From positions 1 to 5,654 of the forward strand of contig JAOUNV010000156.1 in assembly GCA_029880775.1 (NCBI GenBank): a stretch of 5,654 nucleotides of DNA, read 5' to 3'. The position numbers were made by a program, and so were the translations under genes. Under the pieces are notes generated by a model. The model saw only the letters and a program-made list of their open reading frames with translations. It ran no database searches and was not told where the DNA came from. Origin of the DNA: Nitrospinota bacterium. Its GTDB lineage: Bacteria; Nitrospinota_A; UBA7883. Every line of letters starts with the position of its first letter. Positions within the stretch are counted from its first letter, which is position 1. Positions 1-5,553 of the stretch are shown piece after piece.

Positions 1-893
1 CTGGCATCGGGATGATATTCAACAATTTGCTCCTGATGATGTTCACAGACAACCTGATCACCTCCGCCGCCGAGACGCAATTGCTTCCCCTCATTGTCTT
101 CTCCATCATCTTCGCAGGGATGCTCACCACCATGGGGGAGAGAGTGCGCGCCCTCGTCACCATGATCGACCAGGTGAACGAAGCGTTCATAAGCTTCATC
201 CTGCTCCTGATGAAGGTGGCGCCGCTGGGCATATTCTCCCTGGTGGCCGCCCGGTTCGGCCAGGCCCAACTTGATGGCAAGTTCATGGAGACTATATCCC
301 AGTCCGGCTATTACATGGTGACGGTAATCGCCGGGCTTTCTGTCCATGCGTTCATCACCCTGCCGCTGATCCTGTGGTTCTTTACCCGCAGAAACCCATT
401 GCGTCTGATCTCGCAGATGTCCCAGGCGCTGCTCACCGCCTTCTCCACCGCCAGTTCCTCGGCCACTTTGCCGGTGACCATGGAATGCGCCATCACAAAA
501 GCTGGTGTCTCCAAACGCTCCACAGACTTCGTGCTGCCTTTGGGCGCCACCATAAACATGGACGGCACGGCGCTTTATGAGGCGGCGGCGGCTATATTCA
601 TCGCCCAGGCGATCGGCATGGACCTGACATTGCTCCAGCAGCTTACTGTGGCCATCACCGCCACATTGGCGGCCATCGGCGCGGCGGGAATACCGGAGGC
701 GGGATTAGTGACCATGGTTATAGTGCTCAACGCGGTGGGTATCCCCACAGAGTATATCGGACTGATCCTGGCGGTGGATTGGCTACTGGACAGGTTCCGC
801 ACCACGGTGAACGTGTTTGGCGACTCAGTGGGGGCTGTGGTGATCGACAAGGTTTTCGAGGGTATGGATGTAAAGGAAGACAGCGCTAAATAA
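1..893 (+). CDS. Dicarboxylate/amino acid:cation symporter (DAACS/SLC1 family), 5'-truncated by window edge
   Basis: Inner-membrane carrier, most likely taking up glutamate or aspartate with Na+ or H+. The reading frame is open from base 3, so the ATG at 12 is internal and the true start lies off the window. About 296 C-terminal residues are present of a family length near 400-450. Counting from the Met at 12, the Ser-rich HP1 tip is STASSSATLP (145-154), TM7 has INMDGT (181-186), HP2 has AAGIPEAG (224-231), and TM8 has DWLLDRFRTTVNVFGD (256-271). These are the substrate and cation elements of the GltPh/EAAT fold. The TM8 residues matching GltPh D394, R397, T398 and N401 are D260, R263, T264 and N267. 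That set fits an acidic amino acid substrate; DctA-type C4-dicarboxylate carriers differ here. The gene ends 5 nt before a hairpin and converges on the mcp gene, so it is not part of the chemotaxis operon. Family certain; substrate inferred. Confidence 0.95.
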   Translation, partial: GIGMIFNNLLLMMFTDNLITSAAETQLLPLIVFSIIFAGMLTTMGERVRALVTMIDQVNEAFISFILLLMKVAPLGIFSLVAARFGQAQLDGKFMETISQSGYYMVTVIAGLSVHAFITLPLILWFFTRRNPLRLISQMSQALLTAFSTASSSATLPVTMECAITKAGVSKRSTDFVLPLGATINMDGTALYEAAAAIFIAQAIGMDLTLLQQLTVAITATLAAIGAAGIPEAGLVTMVIVLNAVGIPTEYIGLILAVDWLLDRFRTTVNVFGDSVGAVVIDKVFEGMDVKEDSAK

Positions 894-925
894 AAAAGGC
901 GCCCGGACTTCTTCGTCCGGACGCC
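892..925 (-). terminator. Intrinsic terminator of the cheW-mcp operon, between convergent genes
   Basis: The arms are 898-908 and 915-925 with a 6-nt loop (909-914). Read on the minus strand the 11-bp stem is continuous, with one G-U wobble, and is followed directly by six T residues (892-897). It lies 26 nt past the mcp stop codon. Read on the plus strand, the wobble becomes a C-A mismatch and the downstream side is only weakly T-rich (ttccctt). It should therefore be a strong terminator for mcp and at best a partial one for the symporter. The T-run overlaps the last two bases of the symporter stop codon. Confidence 0.88.
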
Positions 926-951
926 TTCCCTTGCGCCTTGGCGCGCTTGAA

Positions 952-3099
952 TCAAAAACCGTCTATGTCGTCTTCCAGCGGGATGGCTTCCTCCGCTGAT
1001 TTCTTCTTCACGGCCACCGCTCCAGTATCGCGATGCTCCAAGACAGACACCTTGCGGGCAGTCGCCTTTTGCTTGGGAGCCGTTTTCGGCAGCAGCTTGC
1101 GGGGAGCGGCCCTGTGTGTCACTGTCGTCCTCGCCGCCATATTGGAGCCGTCTCCAGTTCCGTATATGAGTTGGCTGAGGAACTCCACAGCGCCGTTCAG
1201 GCTTTCCGCCTGACCGTTCAATTCCTCGGAGGAAGCAGCGGTCTCCTCTGCGTTGGAGGCGTTGGTTTGTGTCACCTTGTCCATCTGGGAAACTGCCGTG
1301 TTCACCTGATCCACACCGTTGGCCTGCTCGCCAGTGGCGGATGTGATCTCAGCGACAAGGTTTGTCATCTTGTTTATGCTGTCTACGATCTTATGTAGCA
1401 CCTCGCCAGATTTCCTGGCGCTATCGTTACCTTCGGCGGCTCTGCGCACCGCTTCCTCGATCAAGGCGCCGGTATCCTTGGCGGCGGCGGCGGAGCGTTG
1501 CGCCAGGTTCCGCACCTCCTCTGCCACCACAGCGAATCCCTTGCCATGTTCGCCAGCCCGGGCGGCCTCCACTGCGGCGTTCAACGCCAGCAGATTGGTC
1601 TGGAAAGCTATTTCCTCAATCACCTTGATGATTTTTCCAATCTCCTGAGACGATTTGTTTATCGCCTCCATAGAGCCGATCATCTCCGTCATGGTCTTGC
1701 TGCCATCCTCTGCTTCCTTGCGGGCGGAGAGTGTCAGCACATTGGCTTTATCCGCGCTTTCGGCGTTCTGGCGGGTCATGGAGGCCATCTCTTCCAATGT
1801 GGCGGAGGTCTCCTCCAGCGATGCGGCTTGCTCCGTGGCGCCTTCCGCCAGGCCCTGGCTGGCCTGTGATATCTGCTCAGAGGCGCTGGCCAACTGGTTG
1901 GATCCCTCTGATATGTCTCCTATGATCCCGATGATGGGATTGGTAATGGAGTTTGCGAGATAAAAACCGATAAATACACCTAGCAACACAGCGACAATAA
2001 CGATTACTCCTGTAAGCCACTGGACATAGCTCCATTCATTTTTCCCCTCATCCCTGGCATTCTTCATATCGTTTGCGGCAATCTCCTCGGCGGCTTCCAG
2101 TAGTCCGCCCATAACCTCGGCGGCTGCCCGGAAGTTTATGGTGGCCCTGTCCATTTCCTCTACGCTTGCCACCATGGAGCGCTGCGCCTCGATAAGCTTC
2201 ATCGCCGCGCCGGTGAACTCCTTGTCGTGCGCACTATCCATACGCCTGGCCAGGCCAGCCAACCTCTCATCGTTGATCCTCCCGACCTTTCCCATCTCAG
2301 TCATGCCACCTTCCAGTAGGGCCTTTATCCATTGGTCATATTCCACGACTGATTTATTAAATTCCCGCACCGCCTCGTCCAAGGTTTGCTTGTTATCGCT
2401 CTGCGCCACTTCCTCCAGGGCCAGTCGGCCCAAAGCGATAGTGGCTCTTATCTCCATGGCCAGGTCCGCCCATTGCACTTCGTTGGCAAATATCCCCTCC
2501 AGATCGTTACGATCCTGCTTTCGCAATATGATCTCCTTCGCGGCCTCTTCCAACTGCATGGAAATGTCGAACACCTTTTGGGTGGCGCTTTCCATGTCAC
2601 CCATCACCTTGTCTCGGGTGATCCTGTCTTCCACCAGTTTGGCGCCGATGGAGTGGACATTGGCCACCGCCGGCTGGAACTTGTTATCGTGACTGCTTTG
2701 CGCCTCTGCCACTTTATTCCTCAAGGCTGTGTTCTCGGTCCCGGCAATATCCGCTCCAAAATAATCACCACCGCTGAGTACCAAATTACCTTGAGCGTCG
2801 AACTCTTCAATCTTGTCTGAAAAATCTTTCCTTAGTTTTTCCAAACTGGACTGGTCGTACTTGGCCACCACGTTGGTGGCCATTCTGTATTGGTCAACGA
2901 TCCCCAGCGATTCCAGGACTATGATCTTCATTTCCATGGTGAGGTCCACCATGGGCGCGTCCTTGTCTGTGATCCGCACCATAGCTCCACCGACCTTGTC
3001 CACGCCATCGTAGCCATTCCAGCCAATGAACGCCACGAAGGCTACCAGCAGGCCGAAACCCGCCATAATTTTGAATTTTAATGATCTACTTGCGAACAT
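952..3099 (-). CDS. Methyl-accepting chemotaxis protein with large periplasmic sensor and no clear HAMP
   Basis: Transmembrane chemoreceptor that controls CheA autophosphorylation through CheW. TM1 is about residues 9-27, a periplasmic, mostly helical ligand-binding region spans about 30-358, and TM2 is about 361-382. The cytoplasmic coiled-coil signalling domain runs from about 398 to 645. Its hairpin tip is the conserved FQTNLLALNAAVEAARAGE stretch from residue 499, followed by GKGFAVVAEEVRNLAQRS. Methylation-type Glu pairs fit the A/S/T-x2-EE-x2-A/S/T pattern at 429/430, 618/619 and 625/626. Only about 15 residues separate TM2 from the signalling helix, too few for a normal HAMP. A tail of about 70 residues has a Lys/Arg/Pro-rich linker and an acidic end (PLEDDIDGF). 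The sensor could be a four-helix-bundle or helical bimodular type; I see no ligand motif. The start is supported by AGGGGA 5 nt upstream. It is co-oriented with cheW, 67 bp away. Confidence 0.97.
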   Translation of the reverse strand: MFASRSLKFKIMAGFGLLVAFVAFIGWNGYDGVDKVGGAMVRITDKDAPMVDLTMEMKIIVLESLGIVDQYRMATNVVAKYDQSSLEKLRKDFSDKIEEFDAQGNLVLSGGDYFGADIAGTENTALRNKVAEAQSSHDNKFQPAVANVHSIGAKLVEDRITRDKVMGDMESATQKVFDISMQLEEAAKEIILRKQDRNDLEGIFANEVQWADLAMEIRATIALGRLALEEVAQSDNKQTLDEAVREFNKSVVEYDQWIKALLEGGMTEMGKVGRINDERLAGLARRMDSAHDKEFTGAAMKLIEAQRSMVASVEEMDRATINFRAAAEVMGGLLEAAEEIAANDMKNARDEGKNEWSYVQWLTGVIVIVAVLLGVFIGFYLANSITNPIIGIIGDISEGSNQLASASEQISQASQGLAEGATEQAASLEETSATLEEMASMTRQNAESADKANVLTLSARKEAEDGSKTMTEMIGSMEAINKSSQEIGKIIKVIEEIAFQTNLLALNAAVEAARAGEHGKGFAVVAEEVRNLAQRSAAAAKDTGALIEEAVRRAAEGNDSARKSGEVLHKIVDSINKMTNLVAEITSATGEQANGVDQVNTAVSQMDKVTQTNASNAEETAASSEELNGQAESLNGAVEFLSQLIYGTGDGSNMAARTTVTHRAAPRKLLPKTAPKQKATARKVSVLEHRDTGAVAVKKKSAEEAIPLEDDIDGF

Positions 3100-3110
3100 G
3101 ACCTTCCCCT
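3100..3110 (-). promoter_or_regulatory. Ribosome binding site of the mcp gene
   Basis: On the minus strand AGGGGAAGG ends 2 nt before the ATG, and its AGGGGA core ends 5 nt before it. This purine-rich block supports the ATG at 3097-3099 as the start. TM1 begins about nine residues into the protein, as expected for a chemoreceptor. Confidence 0.7.
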
Positions 3111-3126
3111 ATCCGTACGTTATGTT

Positions 3127-3145
3127 TCTCTACAAAAGGTAGAGA
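3127..3145 (-). other. Intercistronic hairpin between cheW and mcp
   Basis: A perfect 7-bp inverted repeat (TCTCTAC / GTAGAGA) with a 5-nt loop lies in the 67-bp gap, 21 nt past the cheW stop. On the mRNA strand it is followed by AACATAACG, not a U-run, so it is not an intrinsic terminator. A stabilising or processing stem that adjusts cheW and mcp levels is possible. A chance repeat is not excluded. Confidence 0.4.
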
Positions 3146-3166
3146 CAATCCGCTCCGCCTGTTTAC

Positions 3167-3670
3167 TCAGTCTTCCTGCGTTACCTTGGATATCCCTCCG
3201 CTGCTCATCGCCGCCAATATATCCAACAGTATAATAACTCTGCCCTTCACCTTTGCCATTCCTTGGATATTTGATAATTCAGTTTTTCCGTCGAATGCGG
3301 GTGGTGGCTCTATCTCATCAGATTTGATATCCACTACCTCTGAAACCGTATCCACTATGATACCCGCAGGAGCCCCAGGTATCTCCAGGACTATAATGCA
3401 AGTTTCGTGTGTGTACTCTTCTTTGGGCATTCCGAATTTTATCCGCAGGTCGGTTACAGGAATTACCCTCTCTCGAAGATTGATAACCCCTTTCACGTAT
3501 CCTGGGGTCTGTGGGATGTGAGTTATATCCATCAGCTTTATGATCTCTTTTACTATACTGATGTTTATTCCGAATTCCTCTACACCCAAGGCGAAGGTGA
3601 GATATTTCCCAGCCAGATGACGGTATGCCGCCACTTGGCCCTCCGAACCTGTCAACGATTCGTCAGACAT
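3167..3670 (-). CDS. cheW: CheW-type chemotaxis coupling protein
   Basis: Cytoplasmic adaptor linking CheA kinase to chemoreceptor tips. The 167-residue protein is a single CheW domain (about 20-157), the usual length for a stand-alone CheW; no CheA or CheV receiver part is attached. Matching signatures are KYLTFALGVEEFGINI (22-37), IPQTPGYVKGVINLRERVIPVTDLR (52-76), GIIVDTVSEVV (103-113) and VKGRVIILLDI (141-151). The usual NLRG has Glu in place of Gly (NLRE, 64-67). The first 20 residues are a polar extension. The ATG at 3668-3670 has GGGAGG upstream, at a rather long 10-nt spacing. It is the first gene of an operon with the receptor gene 67 bp downstream, which suggests a dedicated CheW-receptor pair. 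No cheA, cheR, cheB or cheY is in the window, so the core pathway must be encoded elsewhere. Confidence 0.96.
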   Translation of the reverse strand: MSDESLTGSEGQVAAYRHLAGKYLTFALGVEEFGINISIVKEIIKLMDITHIPQTPGYVKGVINLRERVIPVTDLRIKFGMPKEEYTHETCIIVLEIPGAPAGIIVDTVSEVVDIKSDEIEPPPAFDGKTELSNIQGMAKVKGRVIILLDILAAMSSGGISKVTQED

Positions 3671-3694
3671 AAAAACCTATCCTCCCATGATAGG
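3671..3694 (-). promoter_or_regulatory. cheW Shine-Dalgarno held in a small hairpin loop
   Basis: On the minus strand a 6-bp stem (CCTATC, 3694-3689, with GATAGG, 3681-3676) encloses a 7-nt loop that contains GGGAG of the cheW Shine-Dalgarno. Five T residues then lead to the ATG. Folding would present or hide the ribosome site, and the stem plus T5 also resembles a weak, short terminator. Both readings are inferences from the repeat alone. Confidence 0.4.
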
Positions 3695-3765
3695 GATATT
3701 ATCCTTTTACGAAATGTCATATCTCCTAGGACTTCATACCCGGCTAAACAGAATATGTTCCTTTT

Positions 3766-3785
3766 TATACTTTTATGCAAGTATA
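3766..3785. repeat. AT-rich inverted repeat in the cheW leader
   Basis: TATACTT and AAGTATA form a perfect 7-bp inverted repeat around a 6-nt centre. It lies about 75 nt downstream of the predicted transcription start. It could be a dyad operator, a leader hairpin, or chance in AT-rich DNA. No U-run follows on the minus strand. Confidence 0.35.
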
Positions 3786-3866
3786 ATCCGGCTTGCCTTT
3801 AACAAGTCCAGAGCTTAGACTACACTTGTATCATTATAATTTGCAAGGAGATACGCCCCCTCGGGC

Positions 3867-3895
3867 AGTATGGATGCAGGTAAAGATAGTGTCAA
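3867..3895 (-). promoter_or_regulatory. Sigma70-type promoter for cheW-mcp
   Basis: On the minus strand a perfect -35 TTGACA (3895-3890) is followed, after a 17-bp spacer, by CATACT (3872-3867), which matches the -10 consensus at four of six positions. Transcription would start near 3860 and give an untranslated leader of about 190 nt before cheW. I looked for the flagellar sigma28 pattern common at chemotaxis genes and found no good match. It is placed by eye; a closer promoter around TATACT at 3781-3786 is possible but has a poor -35. Confidence 0.5.
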
Positions 3896-3977
3896 GTATT
3901 ATCGCAAGAAAGTAGCGCGTAGTGGAGATTGCAGTTTCCAAGTAAACAGGTGGCCGACTAAATGGGGGGAGGAGTGA

Positions 3978-4697
3978 TCAAAACGGCGGCAGCGATCCAG
4001 CCATGGCCTCCGCCAAGGATATGTTGTGGAATTTATGACAATACCCGCATGAGACACTGACATATCTTTTTTCGTGGCATCCGGTACACTTCACCGGAGC
4101 CAACGCGCCTCCGGAAGCGGAAAAGCCAAGGGATTTCACTTCTTCGTGGCAATCAGGACATCTGAACTTCAATTCGGTGGAATGCTTATACATGATATCC
4201 TTTAGCGGTCGCGATATGTCCGCTCTTATCCGGAAAGTATGCGGTATATGGCAAGTTTTGCACACGTTTTCCATGGCAAAACCCCTTTCGAAATGTGTCT
4301 TGTGGGTGAGAAGAACACCACTGCGGCCCGGCTTGAGCTTCTGGCTGTGAGCCCAAGGCGGCTCTGCTTCTTTTTGATGGCACTCCAGGCATTTTTCGTC
4401 CGAAACCACGGTCAGATTCGCTGTCTTTCCCTTATGCTCCGAATGGCATTCCAGGCAGTCCTTCTGATGGGTCTTGGAGGTGGTAATCATATGCATTTCC
4501 TGCTTATGGCAGCCCTTGCACTTCATGCTGTTAACACCACGCCATGGATCGTGGCATTTGACACATTCTTTTTCCATCATCGAGTGCTTGGACGAGAGGG
4601 GCTGGCGCATGAATATGGTTCCTTCTCTTTCCAGCAGGTCATCCAGCGCAAGGATGGCCACCAGCAGACAGGCGGCAATTGAAAATCCAAGTTTCAC
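3978..4697 (-). CDS. Octaheme c-type cytochrome, N-terminally membrane-anchored
   Basis: Periplasmic electron carrier. The 239-residue protein has eight CXXCH heme c sites: CVKCH 45-49, CKGCH 60-64, CLECH 81-85, CLECH 103-107, CKTCH 146-150, CPDCH 180-184, CTGCH 204-208 and CGYCH 217-221. They form two tetraheme groups, 45-107 and 146-221. Ten further His (38, 69, 77, 88, 117, 132, 135, 153, 172, 224) are enough for all-bis-His ligation. The THKTHF spacing before the fifth site recalls cytochrome c3/c7 proteins. Residues 3-18 are a hydrophobic export segment with no clear cleavage site, so it may stay as an anchor. IAAC (7-10) resembles a lipobox but lies too near the N terminus and is followed by hydrophobic residues. 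The start is GTG (4695-4697), supported by GAGG 6 nt upstream. It follows the b-type cytochrome gene by 16 nt. The density, about one heme per 30 residues, suggests a wire rather than an enzyme. Subfamily not recognised. Confidence 0.93.
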   Translation of the reverse strand: MKLGFSIAACLLVAILALDDLLEREGTIFMRQPLSSKHSMMEKECVKCHDPWRGVNSMKCKGCHKQEMHMITTSKTHQKDCLECHSEHKGKTANLTVVSDEKCLECHQKEAEPPWAHSQKLKPGRSGVLLTHKTHFERGFAMENVCKTCHIPHTFRIRADISRPLKDIMYKHSTELKFRCPDCHEEVKSLGFSASGGALAPVKCTGCHEKRYVSVSCGYCHKFHNISLAEAMAGSLPPF

Positions 4698-4700
4698 AGA

Positions 4701-4708
4701 CTACCTCT
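4701..4708 (-). promoter_or_regulatory. Ribosome binding site deciding the GTG start of the octaheme cytochrome
   Basis: AGAGGTAG on the minus strand places GAGG 6 nt upstream of GTG at 4695-4697. The first codons after it (Lys-Leu-Gly-Phe) lead straight into the hydrophobic export segment. The next in-frame Met (residue 30) would lose that segment, so GTG is the best start. Confidence 0.7.
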
Positions 4709-4713
4709 AGGTA

Positions 4714-5541
4714 TTAATAGTAAGAGATGGACCAAAGATGCGCCAGTAACGCCGTCAACAAGGCGGCGGTGGCGGGGACATGGGCATTGTTCCACAAACG
4801 CAACACCTGGAGCCTTGCGTACTTGAATTCCACCTTGTCCCTTTCCGCATAGAGGCTTTCCAAGTGACTTAGCGCGAGCCTGTCGGTGGATGGACCCCGC
4901 GAGGCCAAAGTGTTGAAAATATGTTTACGCCGGGCTATTATGTCCTTCTCTGTCAACCACATATACTTTACGGGAAAAGCCCTTTTGGCGTATTTCCGCC
5001 TGATTCTCATGCCGTAGAAGTTTTTGAACTCCTCGGAAGCGTTTTCCGCGATTTCGTCGGCCATCGTAAGATATTCCCCAGGTTGTCTGCGTTTTTCATC
5101 CAACTCAACAGCATCCGCCCCCTGCTTGGAAAGCCAAACAGGAATGGTCCTGAACATCAATTCGCCCATCAAGCCGCTGAGGATCACAAACAGCAACAGC
5201 AGAATCATGAGAATACCAAAATTGCCATATACCGTGAAGTTGGTGTGCAAGAAGACCAGGGCCACACAAAACAATCCCAAGTATAAGTGAGCCTTACGCC
5301 ACCCTTCCATAGTCCCGATTTTCCTGGTGAACACCATCTTACGCAAGCTGAAAGAAGCCAGGAAGAGCATGATTATGGCCGCCAGAACGCCAAAGGCCAG
5401 CCTGGTCCATTCCATGGTGGATTCTTGAGCCCACAGCCTCATTCCGGCGTGAATTCCGAAGCTGAGGATCAGCAGCAAAGCGAAAAGAAGCGGCCAACGA
5501 GCGTTCAGGCTGCCCTTCCCTGTCTCAACTATTTTTTTCAT
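4714..5541 (-). CDS. Diheme cytochrome b-like integral membrane protein
   Basis: Probable inner-membrane electron-transfer subunit. The 275-residue protein has five hydrophobic helices, at about 17-37, 46-66, 83-103, 105-130 and 250-272. Helix 3 carries H85 and H99, and helix 5 carries H254 and H268. Each pair is 14 residues apart, the classic layout for two stacked bis-His b hemes, one near each membrane face. Positive residues (MKK; RK at 67-68; RRK and KR near 181-187) place the N terminus and the roughly 118-residue loop between helices 4 and 5 in the cytoplasm. Ligands in helices 3 and 5 recall the ferric reductase/NOX transmembrane domain, but no sixth helix and no FAD/NAD(P)H module are fused. 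The long charged loop is unusual. It starts 12 nt after a Fe-S protein gene, with no strong Shine-Dalgarno, suggesting translational coupling. The octaheme cytochrome follows 16 nt downstream. Heme binding is inferred; subfamily not recognised. Confidence 0.82.
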   Translation of the reverse strand: MKKIVETGKGSLNARWPLLFALLLILSFGIHAGMRLWAQESTMEWTRLAFGVLAAIIMLFLASFSLRKMVFTRKIGTMEGWRKAHLYLGLFCVALVFLHTNFTVYGNFGILMILLLLFVILSGLMGELMFRTIPVWLSKQGADAVELDEKRRQPGEYLTMADEIAENASEEFKNFYGMRIRRKYAKRAFPVKYMWLTEKDIIARRKHIFNTLASRGPSTDRLALSHLESLYAERDKVEFKYARLQVLRLWNNAHVPATAALLTALLAHLWSISYY

Positions 5542-5553
5542 TATCCGGGCGTA

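Larger units (their letters stand above)
3671..3977. other. Intergenic region: cheW promoter and leader
   Basis: This 307-bp stretch lies between the octaheme cytochrome stop and the cheW start, and I see no convincing gene in it. It holds a minus-strand promoter (3867-3895), a 7-bp AT-rich inverted repeat (3766-3785), the Shine-Dalgarno hairpin (3676-3694), and two nested complementary segment pairs in the leader (3847-3855 with 3718-3726; 3804-3809 with 3728-3733). No intrinsic terminator is visible after the cytochrome gene, so read-through from the redox operon into cheW is possible. It is more AT-rich toward cheW than the flanking genes. Confidence 0.7.

Noticed and set aside
933..944. 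GCGCC/GGCGC inverted repeat just right of the operon terminator.
   Set aside because: The loop would be only 2-4 nt and no T-run follows on either strand. The neighbouring 898-925 hairpin already explains termination.
938..2820. Several plus-strand open frames of 60-184 codons opposite the chemoreceptor gene.
   Set aside because: They are antisense shadows of a high-confidence gene with strong family motifs. They lack Shine-Dalgarno sites and give low-complexity Ser/Ala/Arg-rich translations.
3742..3800. GCCGG-containing sequences on the minus strand as possible sigma28 (flagellar) -10 elements for the chemotaxis genes.
   Set aside because: No TAAA occurs about 15 nt upstream of either GCCGGGTA or GCCGGATTA, so the sigma28 pattern is not met.
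3835..3840. Perfect TATAAT -10 element on the plus strand, also near-palindromic on the minus strand.
   Set aside because: No acceptable -35 lies 15-18 bp upstream on either strand, and no plus-strand gene follows. It is most likely AT-rich background.
3841..3920. Possible c-di-GMP (GEMM) or other known riboswitch between the cytochrome and cheW genes.
   Set aside because: No GEMM-type conserved core is visible, and the only local GC hairpin is 4 bp.
3870..3977. Plus-strand 35-codon frame (ATG at 3870, TGA at 3975) abutting the octaheme cytochrome stop codon.
   Set aside because: The nearest AAGGAG is about 19 nt from the ATG, too far for a normal Shine-Dalgarno. The frame also overlaps the proposed minus-strand promoter, no family is recognisable, and a frame this short is expected by chance.
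4668..4670. IAAC near the cytochrome N terminus as a lipoprotein lipobox.
   Set aside because: Only nine residues precede the Cys and the hydrophobic stretch continues after it, so there is no proper signal peptide before the lipobox.
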